From NCBI RefSeq assembly GCF_028389875.1, contig NW_026907680.1, positions 1 to 64,000 of the forward strand: a stretch of 64,000 nt of DNA, in the 5' to 3' direction. This document shows, in pieces, positions 21,986 through 32,269 of the stretch. Position 1 is the first letter of the stretch. Every line of letters starts with the position of its first letter. The position numbers and the translations under genes are program-made. This stretch comes from Rhea pennata. Its lineage: Eukaryota; Chordata; Aves; Rheiformes; Rheidae. Under the pieces are notes generated by a model that was not told the DNA's origin, did no database searches, and was given only the letters and a program-made list of their open reading frames with translations.

Positions 21986-24900
21986 CGGGGTGCTGCACCC
22001 AATGGGAGGGGTCCTGAGCCTTGCACTGGGGGACTTTCCACAGGGGGGCATTGCATGGGGGGGGAGGGGAGGAAGGTCCCTTCTGGGTGTTGCACCCACG
22101 GGGAGGGATCCTGGACATTGCACTGGGGGGGGGTGGCTTTCCATGGCGGGGGTGTTGCACCTGGGGGACGATTTGCACAGTGTGCGGGGGTCCCTCCTGG
22201 GTTGGGCTGCAGCGGGTGCTGGAGTGCATGAGCCTGGGAAGGGGGTGGGGTTTTTTTCGGGGGGGGGGGGAAGCAGGGGCTCCGGTGCGGCGCCAGGGCT
22301 GCAGGGGATCGAACGCGCGGCGCCTCCCAGGCTCGGCTTGGCGCGGCTCAGCCTGGCCCGGCCCGTCCTGGCCGCTGCCTCTCTTGCAGCCGCTGCCGGG
22401 GAGCCGGAGGTGCGGGGCGAGGGCCCGCGGTGGGGCTCGCTCTGCGACCGCCGCTGCGCCGCCATTAACGACCCGCATGGCGACCTGCCCTCGGCCTCCC
22501 ACCCCCATGGCATCCTCGCCCCCCGCATCCTCGCCCTCCGCATCCTGCCCGGTAGGGAGCCCGGCGGCGGCAGCGGTGAGGGGGGTCCGCGCAGGGGGTC
22601 CCTGTGCCAGCGCCCACACCCGCTCGCCTCTCGCCCGCAGTCGTCACCCACCAGCAGCACTTGAACGAGGTGCCGGCGTGCGAGAGCTGCGGGGCAAAGA
22701 CCACGCTGACGGCTGAGAGCGCGGTGGAGGCCAACAAGCTCTTCAACGACGACAAGGTGGGTCCGTCCCCCCGCGGCCCATGCCCATCCTGCTGTGCGGG
22801 AGGGGAGGGGGTCTTTTCTTTGGCCGCGACCTTCTCCTCTCTGCAGTTCGGCTTCAAGAAGTGGAAGAGACACGCGACCGCCCGGCCCTGGGAGGACCGC
22901 TCGGAGATCAGGAAGGAGCTCTACTCCAACCTGAACGTCATCCGCGGCTTTGGAGGTGGGCGGCCGCTGAGGCTCTAGGGTTCGCGGCAAAACCCTGTTG
23001 GGAGGAGGGAGCCCGGTTAACACCCCCCCTCCCCCGCTGTGCACGTGGCGAAGCGGCTGGTGGAGCAGCGGAGGGGCCGGTCGCTGTCTGCAGGCTCCAC
23101 GGTGACGTTGGGCAGCGTCCTCTATGCGCTGCTCTTCGGCTGGTGGCTGACGCTCCTCTACGTCCTGGTGGCCGCCGAGATGTTCCTCACCGTCGTGGGG
23201 GCTCCTTACGGTGAGTCTTCCCCAGGTGCCCGTCCCCGGTGCGACTGGGCCGGGCTGTCGTGGTGGGAGACGGGACGTGCGCGTCCGGGTCCTGCCCCGC
23301 GTCTCGATGCCGCTGTCCCCGCAGGGCGGCTCTGCAGGGACCTGGGCAGCTACTTCCTCTGGCCCTTCAGCAAAGTGATCCAGCGGGTGGAGGTAACGGC
23401 CGGGTGCCGTCCGTACGTCCGTCCCCGCCAGCCCCTCCTCACTCTCCGCCAGGGTCCCGCCGCGGAGGCCGACGGCACCCGGGAGACCTCGGCCCTGCTC
23501 GGCGGCCCAGCGCCCGGCCGCTGGTGCCCCGCGGACCCCGGCTACCGGGTGAGCGCCCGGCGCGGGAGGTGCTGGACGGGGCCCGAGGGGCGGCTCTTTG
23601 GGAGCCCGGCTGCTCCCGTTTGGGTTTTTCCACCCTAAAAAACTGCCGCCACCGGGCCGTCCTTGCAGCAACGCGCTGCCGCTGCTGCCGAGTGGCTCTG
23701 CCTGGGCTACCCGGCGCTGGCACTGGCCCACGGGCTCGTCTGCTTCGTCGCCTGGCTCCTCTTCTTCCTCATCTCCGTCACCAAGATGAGCACCCGCACG
23801 GCCCACCGGGTGCTGCTGCCGCCCCCGGAGCGGGTACGCATCCGGCGCCCGCGCATGGTGGGTGGCCCCTGGTGCTGGGGGTGGAGGGTCCCCTCTCGAT
23901 GGGCTGGCTTTTGGCAGGGGGGGACACCCAGACCAGTGTCACCCGCTTGGTTTCCATCGCCCCGCTGCCGCCGCCGCAGACGAACGTGCCGCTGGAGGCG
24001 GAGGTGATCAAGTGCTGCTACCGCGCCATCAACGCCTGCTACTACAAGTACGCCGTGGACGGCATCAACGTCTTCGCTGTCAGTATCCTTTTCCCCCCTG
24101 CTTCCTTTTTGTGTATAGGGGGGGACACGTCAACTGGGCACCACCTTGAGGTACCACCCCTCAAAAACCACCGCCCCCCCCACTTCGGACACGTCCTTGA
24201 TGGCCGCCGCAGACCTGCTGCTGCTGGTGGTGGTGACGCTGGTGCTGGGCTACGTGGACGGGCGCAACTGGGTGACGAGCTCGCCCGTGAAGTTCACCCT
24301 GGCGCTGCTCTCCATCATGCCCCTCTCCTACTACATTGGCATGGCCATCGCCAGGTGAGCAGCTGCCTGGTGCCGGGGCCGCCCCGCGGCGCTGCTTCCC
24401 GCCCCATTGACCCTTTGCGCTTCCCGTCCCCGCAGCATCTCGGTGCAGAGCAACGTCGCGGTGGGGGCAGTGGTGAACGCCACGTTTGGCTCCATCACAG
24501 AGCTCACCTTCTACATCACAGCACTCATCAAGGGCGCCCATAAGGGCAGCAAGTGCTACGAGGAGATCGTCAAGGCGGAGCTGACGGGCACCCTGGTGGG
24601 CTGCGTCCTCCTGGTCCTGGTGAGCCCGGCGGGGAGGAGGCGCTTGTGTCACGAAAGCCCCCGTCCTCCAGCGTGGGAGGAGGAGAGGACCTCCTCGCCG
24701 AGGTCACACTGACAGCCATGTTCTCTCCGAGGGCTTGTGCACGGTCATAGGAGGCATCCGGCACCAGGAGCAGAGGTTCAACAGCCGCTCGGCGGGTGTC
24801 AGCTCGGCCCTGCTCTTCCTCTCCGTGGGAGGTGAGTGCCCCAGCGGCGGTGCCAGTGGGGGGAGGATGTCCCACACCATGGCCTGGCGCCCACTTCCAC

Positions 24901-25801
24901 CTCTCCTGCCAGCAGGCGTCTTCGCCCCGATGCTCTTCTCCAAGGTGTACGGGAGGCTGGTGTGCGGCGAGTGCCACAACATCACCCAGAACGCGCTGGG
25001 CCACTACCTCTGCAAGAGCTGCCACTTCGACCTGGTAAGCCCCCAAACCGCGGCACCCACGGGCGCCCGTAGCCCGCCCGGCTCCTCGCCGGCGGCCCGC
25101 AACGGGCACTGCAGGGTGCCCAGGGCACGGCCATGGCGCTCGCCCCGCTGATGGGCTCTCCGTTGCAGGTGCAGAACAACAGCATGCTCTACTACAGCCA
25201 CGTCCAGTGAGTGTCCTGGGGTGGACCCGGTCCCCGTGTCGGGGTGGCACTTCGTGGGTTGGCTCACAGGTCCTCGGGGAGCTGCCTGGTCGCGGGCAGG
25301 GCGTCCTCCCTCCTGGGGATGGCACCGCTGTGCCTGTCTGGTCCCAGGGCTGGACCACGCTGCGTCCATCTCCCTCTGTCCTGGGACAGCCGCCGGTGTT
25401 CTCAGCTCTGTGTGGTGCAGGGGAACGCCGGGGCCTCCAAAGGGCTCTCGCGTGGGGCTGAGCGCCGTGTCCCGCAGGCCCCTGGTGTACACAGTGTCCC
25501 TGCTGCTCCCTGCCGCCTACCTCATCGGCCTCTTCTTCACCCTGAAAACTCACTCGCACATCTATGACATCCACATCAGCGACTGTCACAGTGAGTGCCA
25601 CCCCGGCTCCGCTCGGCGAGTCCTCTGCTCCCCTTCCCACGCTGGGAGGCTCACATGGGGTTTCTGACTCATCCCTGCTCCTTTCCCCCAGGGCCCAGCC
25701 ACCACCACAGCGCCGTGGTCCACTGGTCTCGGTGGAGGGCACTGGTCATCCTCCTGCTGTCCATGCTGAACATCCCTTTCCTGCTTGAAACAAGCATCTG
25801 A
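21986..25801 (+). pseudogene. CAX-type cation/H+ exchanger, second copy, truncated at both ends
   Basis: Inverted duplicate of the left CAX gene. Exons: 22390-22551, 22641-22756, 22847-22955, 23037-23210, 23325-23392, 23453-23548, 23669-23857, 23980-24082, 24213-24354, 24436-24619, 24732-24831, 24916-25034, 25169-25206, 25478-25590, 25692-25764. Introns are retained, so this is a DNA-level duplicate. Phases agree throughout, with no internal stop, over about 590 codons. Membrane segments include YALLFGWWLTLLYVLVAA, LLLLVVVTLVLGY and VYTVSLLLPAAYLIGLFF. The exchanger core has NATFGSITELTFY. A zinc-ribbon-like CGEC...CKSC lies in exon 24916-25034. Missing are exon 1 (MAGEGE...) and the whole C-terminal exchanger repeat. 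After 25,764 the frame runs 12 codons into antisense CCDC81-like DNA and stops (TGA 25799-25801). The acceptor before 23037 reads CG, as in the left copy. Confidence 0.88.
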
Positions 25802-26620
25802 ATAATCACAGAGCTGAGCAGAAACTCTTCACTCGCTCTTCACTTTCTATCACAGAAAGGCCCAGCACTTCCAGTGCCACCAGCAGGAGGGCCCCAGAGG
25901 CTCTGCTGGTGTGTTCACGGAGAGCAAGGTGCAACAGCGTGTGCATTCCACAACTACATTCACCACTGCTGCCTTTGAAGGCAGGACTGGGCGATGTTGG
26001 GCAGGGCTCAGTGAACCCATGGGAAGGGCTCTTGCAAGCCAGCGCCCATAGCACAAGGCTTTTGCAGGAAGCACGCTGGAAAAGAAGGGCCCCCAGTAGT
26101 GACACTTACTGCTCTGGCATTCTCGTCCACTTCATTCCCAAGCCACTCAGTAGGTGCTCCAGCTTCTGAAGATGGCTTCCTCCTGCCTGGCAATGCCTTC
26201 TGGGCAGAGCACTCTGGGGTGCCTAGGAATGGACTGCAAATACACACCGCGGGGAGGTGGCATGAGCACAGGGGGAGTAGGGTCCCCATTTCAGCTGGAC
26301 AAGTTGGGCACCTGCTTCTGCCGCAGAAGGCAGTTCTGTAGCAGAAGCACGTGGGTCCCACTGACTGGGGTCACATCCACAGGAATGGGGATCACCCCCT
26401 AACAAAACACCCAGGGCTGCACGTTATGCCCAAAGTAGAGCTCTGGACAGAACCAGAGCAAAAATTTCTCTCCATGCAGGAAGGCGAGCAGCAGGGTCAT
26501 CTGGCAGGACAGGCTCCAAGGCACAGCATTACGTGCTGTGCTGCCAGCTACATTAGCCACTGCTCCGTGGCCCCAGGGACTCTGTTCCGGGATGGGCAAT
26601 GGTTTGCTGCCTGTCTTCCT
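25764..26620 (-). pseudogene. Inverted fragment of the CCDC81-like repeat module
   Basis: Reverse complement of about 44,935-45,767. Contains, on minus, the counterpart of exon 45322-45445 (PECSAQ-type) near 26,100-26,225 and of the LPIPEHR-type segment near 26,525-26,610. It is joined directly to the truncated CAX gene at 25,764. No start, no flanking exons and no promoter on this strand, so it is a dead piece. Confidence 0.85.
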
Positions 26621-27849
26621 TAGTCCGGTGGCCTTACGAGGTCATCCTACAAGGGACAGCCTAAGCTGGAATACAGCCACACCGCTGTTGTGTTAAGGCA
26701 GGATCAAAGCAGAGAGGAAAGGTGTCAGGCTCTCACTCTGGTGCCAGGGCACATGTCTGGCTTCATTCTCCCTCTGTCATAGTTTCTTAATTCTGTCTTC
26801 AACACTTGAACTGCACCATATTCAGTGTTGCAGAGGTGGGAGGGGACCAGGTCTTGGGGAAGACTTTGCAAGGTACCTATTTACCACTAGCTCACCATGA
26901 CATGGTACCCACCTACCTGCACCCAAACCTCTTCTGCTCGCTGGAGCTTTAATGGGCAGCAAGTGCTGTGAGCCTGGAGAGTGGCCCTCTCCTCCAGCAG
27001 CAGCTGCTGGTGCATCCATCAACTGCTCATAGCTCACCTCTTCAGTAGAGCCACCCTGCTGTCTTCAAGTGTTTTGCTGGCAGAGCTCTAGCCATGCGTC
27101 ATAGCCTGTGTTACACATCAGGGCTGCGAACGTTACAGAGCAACAGTCAGTGACTTGCTTTGCTGATAAAAGGTGATACAAATCTTTCCTAGTGATGGGA
27201 GGCACCTTTCTGTCTTCAAAAGCATCCCCCAAAATAAGCTGCAGCCATCTTCAGGGCGGTGGTGGTGGGGTTCTGCTAACAGTGCAAAGCCAAAATCATG
27301 TGTGCATGAACACACAGCAGCCTCTAAGCCTGTGTGTGGGGCAGGTCATCCCTCCCCTCCCAGAGCCCTGGGGTGGCTGCTGCAGCATGGGGACAAGTGT
27401 TTGAAGGCTGAGTAAAGCGCCTTGCTGCTTCACCCCACAACTGACTTGTTTTCAGAGGCAGCGCTGGAGAGCATGCAGCTCTGGTTTGAGGGCTTGCTGC
27501 TAGGTAAGGCAATGCTTTTGTGCATCTTGACTATTTGAATGATTCAAGGTTCCTGCTGGCGCACACGAGCTGGGGGACCTTTGCTGCTTTGGGGCCTAGC
27601 TCTGCCACATAGCTAGAAGGAGGATAAATTACTCCAGGCTTTGCTTGCCCGGGCTCCTGCTTGGCTTCGGCTGCCACTGCTGTTGCTGGAGGCCTGGCTC
27701 CATCATCTTCAAACAAGGCTGTCTTAAAGTACTAGTTTCTCCTTTCTAAGAGCAAATCTGCCTTTTAAAAAGAAAACCTTCCATGATGTCAGCGTGTTGC
27801 TACCTTTGCCAGAGCAGGGCTGTTTTCCTAAGGAGCAGAGGCTTTTGCT
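26621..27849. other. Spacer between two CCDC81-like fragments, nothing recognised
   Basis: Ordinary composition, without frames or splice-flanked exons that I recognise. It separates the inverted fragment from the direct one. Neither partner segment of the 38.7-50.6 kb gene continues into it. Confidence 0.5.
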
Positions 27850-30299
27850 GGGCTTCCCTTCAGGGTAAAAGGGTGCTGACAGGAAGGCTCCCGGGAAGGC
27901 TCAGAGCAGAGGCTGGGGAAGAACCTTCTCTTCTGGGAAAACAGAGCTGCCATAGCCCCCACTGAGCCCTCCTGTCCTCCCTAGCAGGACTGCCCTGCAC
28001 ATTGCCCTAGAGTTTAGTGAGCTGCCTTCCCCTGCGCTTGCTTCTCTCTTCTCTCCATTCTGTCCTGGATCAGCCTTTTGGCTCTTCCCTGGACAAAAGC
28101 CTGCCAGATCATTTAGCTCTTTGCCCATATTCCCCTGCAGCTGCTCTTGTGTGGAATGGAGGGGCTGCTGTGAGCAAGAGCAACGGGTATTTCTGCAGTT
28201 CTGAGAGGCAGCTTCTTCTCTGTAGCATGGAAACATGGGCTGCCCTTGCCAGCAGCAAGAGCCTTTCCTTGGCAGCATCTCACCTCTCTTTCTCACCTTT
28301 GCAGATGAAAATACGCAGGGATTCAATCCTGACAGCCACTAAAGCAGCTTCGATTGTGTCCCTTGAACCTCTTCCAAGTATTTTTCCAACGTGAGTACTT
28401 TCCCTTCTTTCTTTCCCCCTGCCTGACAAAGGCAGCAGCCTCTCCGCACAGGTTTGTTAGGGCTGCATTGCCAGGGCTGGGGCAGGCTGCTCTGAAAGTG
28501 CTTTGGGAACAAGTCTTTCCAGCGGCTGGGTCCCACCTGCCTGCAGGCATGCTCTGCCTTCATCTGGGCTCTGTGGGTGAGGATAGGGTTCTGCAGAACT
28601 CTGTGATGTTGTCCACCTGCTAAGGGCTTTGTGTGTAAATGCTTGATGCCTTTCTGCTTCTTTGACACTGGGTGCCCAGCAATAATCCGTTGCCCACCCC
28701 TGAACACAGAGCCTTTGGGGCCACGGAGCAGTCTTGTAGTTGGCAGGACAGCAGGTAATGATGTGTTTCAGAGCCTGTCCTTGCAGATGACCCTGCTGCT
28801 CTCCTCACTGCCTGGAGTCTCCCTTGGGCTCCTGGAGCTCTCCTTCAGGCATGACGTGCAGCCCCAGGTGTTTTGATGGGAGGTGATGCACTGATGTGGC
28901 CCCAGTCAGTGGAAGCCCTGTGCTTCTGCTGCAGAATTGCCTTCTGCTGCAGGAGCAGGTGTGAAGCTGGTGAGGGCCAGGTGGGGACCCTACTCTCCCT
29001 GTGCTCATATCACCTCTCCGCGGGGTGTATTTGCAGGCCGGTGCCAGTCACCTCAGAGTGCTCTGCACAGAGTGCAGCAGCGGGCAGGAAGAAGGAACGG
29101 AGAGAAGCCCGAGCACTAGTGCATGTCCTCTGAGCGAGGGCCGTCAGAGGTCTGGAGTGGTAAGTGCTCCTCATTGAGGCCCTTCATGTGCCAGCCTGCT
29201 CTCTGCCCAGGCCTTGTGCTATGGGCGCTGGCTGTACAAGAGGCCTGCTGGGCCCTGGAAGGCTTTGTGCAGGGCTTTGTTTTCAGAGATGCCAGCTGTG
29301 CTCTACTTCTGCAATGTATCTGCCTCTCCAGCGCTCTCTGTGAGCAACCCAACAAAGCCTCTGGGGCTCTCTGCTTGGTGGCTGTGGAACTGCAGGGCAT
29401 TTCCACACTAGAAGATGGAGAGTTTCTCTTCAGCTGTGTGATGAGTAAGATCTTTGGTGTGAACAAGCAAGGGATGTTCAGCCTTGCTGGGCTTCCCTTC
29501 AGGGCAGAAGGGTGCTGACAGGAAGGCTCACGGGAAGAGTTAGGGAACAGGCCTTTCCCTTGCGGGAAAAGAGACCGGCTCTGGCCCCCACTGCGCACCC
29601 CTGTCCTCCCTAGCAGGACGGCCTTGGCCTTTCTGCCGCAGGAGGGCACAGCCTGTTCCTTTCTGCCTCCTTCTCCAGGGGGAAGAAGAGCCATGGGCGG
29701 AGACAGGGACAAGCAGGAGAAAGAGCAGCAGCAGTGGCAGTGTCAGCGGCAGACCCGGTGGCAACAGAAGACAGAGCAGCAGTGGCAGGGGCAGTGGCAG
29801 CATCAGTGGCAGCCACAGTGCCGGCAGCAGCCCCACTGGCAGTGGCAGTGGGAGCCCCAGTGGCAGACACAGCGGCAGCCCCACCGGGAGCCCCAGTGGC
29901 ACTGGGAAACCCACTGTCAGACAGAGCGACAGCCCCAGTGTCAGCAGCAGCCTCACTGGCAGTGGCAGTGGAAGCTCCAGCTGCAGGCACAGCGGCAGCT
30001 CCAGTGCCAGTGTCAGACAGAGCGGCAGCGGCAGTGGAAGCTCCAGTGGCGGGGACAGCAGCAGATCCACTGGCGGTGGCAGCAGCAGTGGAAGCCCCGG
30101 TGGCGGGCACAGCGGCAGCCCCAGGGGCAGGCGCAGTCGAAGACCACATGTCAGACAGAGGGGATGCGGCTGTGGGAGCCCCGGGGGCAGCGGCGGTGGC
30201 CACAGCAGCAGCCACAACGGCGGCAGCGGCGGCAGCAGCAGCAGCAGCTCTGCTTGTGAGCCGCGCGAGCACCCAGGAAGTTCTTGTGTGCTGAATTAA
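27850..30299 (+). pseudogene. CCDC81-like gene, 3' fragment with an open Ser/Gly/Arg-rich last exon
   Basis: Direct copy of about 45,780-47,400 followed by a third version of the last exon. Exons: 28305-28390 (MKIRRDSILTATKAA), optional 28680-28754 (LPTPEHRAFGATEQ), 29037-29159 (VPVTSECSAQSAA), 29679-30299. Exon 29037-29159 has lost one base near 29,119 (actagtgcat against actagctgcat at 46,985), shifting the frame. The last exon itself is fully open for 206 codons: GEEEPWAETGTSRRKSSSS, then SGS/SGR repeats, ending in TAA inside an ATTAAA poly(A) signal. No HU-domain exons lie upstream. Most likely a broken duplicate; the last exon could still be captured by another transcript. Confidence 0.8.
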
Positions 30300-30339
30300 A
30301 CCAGCTGCCCCAGGCCGGGTGGCTCTTGGCGGGGTGTGC

Positions 30340-30595
30340 GGCGCGCTCGCCCGCCTGCAGCGCGGCAGCTCTGGGGAGGCCTGAGGAGCGGAGCGGAGCA
30401 GCCGGGGCTCGGGGCCAGGAAGGCTCCTCCTCACAGCGGCTGCTCCCGCGAGGCGCCAGGGAGGGGGCGGGGCTCGGCGGCCGCGCTGCCTGCTGGGATT
30501 GCAGTTCCCGGCGCGGGGCGGCAGCGGCATCGCTGGGCCTGGGGGAGGGAAGGGGGCGCGGCGAGGGGCCCAGGCGTCCGAGCCGGCGCTCAGGT
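30340..30595 (+). promoter_or_regulatory. CpG promoter and candidate non-coding first exon of the CARD gene
   Basis: CpG-dense block beginning just after the Ser/Gly exon. At 30491-30510, tgctgggattgcagttcccg resembles, in reverse, the ZNF143/Staf site (actacaattcccag type). A splice donor CAG|gtaacgg follows at about 30,595, with no ATG before it, so exon 1 would be untranslated. Linking it to the CARD exon 1.3 kb downstream is inference from strand and distance. Confidence 0.5.
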
Positions 30596-30619
30596 AACGG
30601 GGGTGGGGGGAGGGTGCTC

Positions 30620-30915
30620 GGACGCCTGGGCCCCTGACGTGGGAAGGGATGGGGACTTCCTGGGCACGTGGAAGGAGGGGCCCAGACGCCTGGGCCCCTG
30701 GGGTAGGGGGATGTAATGGGGTGTCCGGATGTCTGGGCCCTGGAGTCAGGGCGGGGCAGAGGGATGCCCGTACGCCTGGGCCACTCGCGTAGTGGGCAGA
30801 AGAGAGGTGCCCGGACACCTGGGCCCCTCGGGTAGAGGCGGGCAGGAGAGTGCCCAGATGCCTGGGCCCCTGGGGTGCAGGGGGGCAGAGGGGTGCCTGG
30901 ACCCCTGGGGTGGGG
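30620..30915. repeat. Degenerate minisatellite around cgcctgggcccctgggg
   Basis: The phrase gcctgggcccct recurs about seven times between 30,626 and 30,910 at irregular spacing of roughly 35-60 bases. It occupies the start of the first intron of the proposed CARD gene. Confidence 0.75.
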
Positions 30916-31338
30916 GGGAGCAGGGGGGATGTTGCCCCAGTGGTCCCCATTGCGCTGCATATGTGTGTGCGTGGGGCTGCCGTGTGTGTGTCTTTGCCTG
31001 TGAAAGGCCCAGCTGTGTCGTTGGCATGTGCGTGTCAGCGTGTTTGTGGGGCAGCCATGTTGACGTGTGCATGGTTGCTGCAGAACAAACCAAGGGTGAT
31101 GAGCTCAATTGAACGTATTTGCCATGACACTGTCTGAAATTAGTTTAAAACTCCAATGCAGTGAGTTCCCAGCAAGACATACAGGTGATGGGATGTCTCC
31201 TCCCTGTCAGAGGTGCTCATCGTACATCATCCATAGCTCCAGCATTTCCCATGGCCAGTTCACACTGCGCAGCTGTGGTGGTCTCTGATAGGGCTGTAAT
31301 TAGCTGTGCTGTCACTTGATGGCACTGGCTCAGTGGAG

Positions 31339-32166
31339 ATGGGAGCAGCCATGAGAGAGGGTCACCAGCAAGGCTGGGAGGTGGCCTGGGAGTTCTGGTC
31401 TCCTAAGGGAAGGAGCCTCCTTTGGAAAGGTGACTGCTCTGTCCTTCCCTTCTGCAGCGCCCCATTGACCATGCAAGATTGGAGCTCCCTCCCATTGCTT
31501 CCCCTCTCATTTCTTTTCTGTTTTGCTGTCCCACAGGCTTTAGGGGCAGAGAACAAATCCCCAAAGAATCTGTTCAAATGTTGGCAGTGACAGATGAGAC
31601 TTTTGGGGGCAAAATGCCTCAAAACCAGGGGCAGGGGCTCAAACACCCACTCTAAAACACAACATTGGCCCCTGCACAGCCCCAGTTTGAATTAGACCTT
31701 CACACGAGCCTCTGCTTTCGGCTAGATGCTGCCATCACCCACTAACAACAGAGAGGACTGGGTGCTCCGTGGTGCCGTTCATTTCCTCCTTGGGTCGTGC
31801 TAGCTCAGGCAAACACCTCTCTGAAGTGGCTGCTGCTCCATGACCTGTGAAGCAGCTGAAAGAGCACCAGTGTGTCCACAGATGACTAACCCTTTGCTTC
31901 TGGCCTCCCCAGGGGAACACTTTGTTGATAGGCACCGAGTGGAGCTGACTGAACGCGTTGTAGAAGTGAAAGGTGTCCTGGACCTCCTGCTCGGGGACAT
32001 TCTGGACTTTGAGCAATACCAAAGAATTCTGGCGGAGAAAACATCCCACACCATGATGCGTGAGCTGTTCAGGCTGTTGCTGAGCTGGACTCCCTGGTGC
32101 AAGGATCGCCTGTACGAGGCCCTGAAGAAAAAGCCCCCACCCCTCGCTGAAGTCCTTGAGAAGTAA
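31339..32166 (+). CDS. Small CARD-domain protein (ASC/NLRP1-type CARD)
   Basis: CARDs are six-helix death folds that recruit caspase-1-type proteases or adaptors in inflammasomes. Exon 31913-32166 begins after a good acceptor (ctggcctccccag) and encodes one complete CARD of about 84 residues to TAA: HFVDRHRVELTERVVEVKG, LDLLLGDILDFEQYQRILAE, MMRELFRLLLSW, CKDRLYEALKKK. The FVDxHR start, EQYQ, MRxLF and CKDxLYxAL signatures are those of ASC and NLRP1/CARD8 CARDs, better than those of caspase or CARD9 types. A candidate upstream exon, 31339-31429 (MGAAMREGHQQGWEVAWEFW), has a donor in the matching phase, giving about 114 residues; that exon is a guess. No pyrin domain, FIIND or NACHT is seen in the window. 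A CARD-only protein or the 3' end of a larger or broken gene are both possible. Confidence 0.68.
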
Positions 32167-32269
32167 TTTGCCGAGGCACTGACTGCTCTGTGATACAGAG
32201 GAGTTCTTCCATGGAGAAGCAAAGTTCCTCTAGGCAGCTCACAAGTGACTTCACAAATGGCAGCATCAC

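Noticed and set aside
21200-22664. Long plus-strand Ala/Thr- or Leu/Pro-rich frames
   Set aside because: The Ser/Gly repeat codons (AGC, GGC, AGT) read in other frames give stop-free Ala, Leu and Pro repeats. The minus frame is supported by the homologous spliced exon at 50,189.
21173-23806. Minus-strand open frame of 877 codons
   Set aside because: It joins the Ser/Gly exon to the antisense of CAX exons and introns across the 21,985 breakpoint. The CAX-side part is the reverse of real plus-strand exons, so the frame is not one protein.
30284-31112. Frames upstream of the CARD exon as a pyrin or NACHT domain
   Set aside because: They run through the CpG promoter and minisatellite; none shows a death-fold or P-loop pattern.
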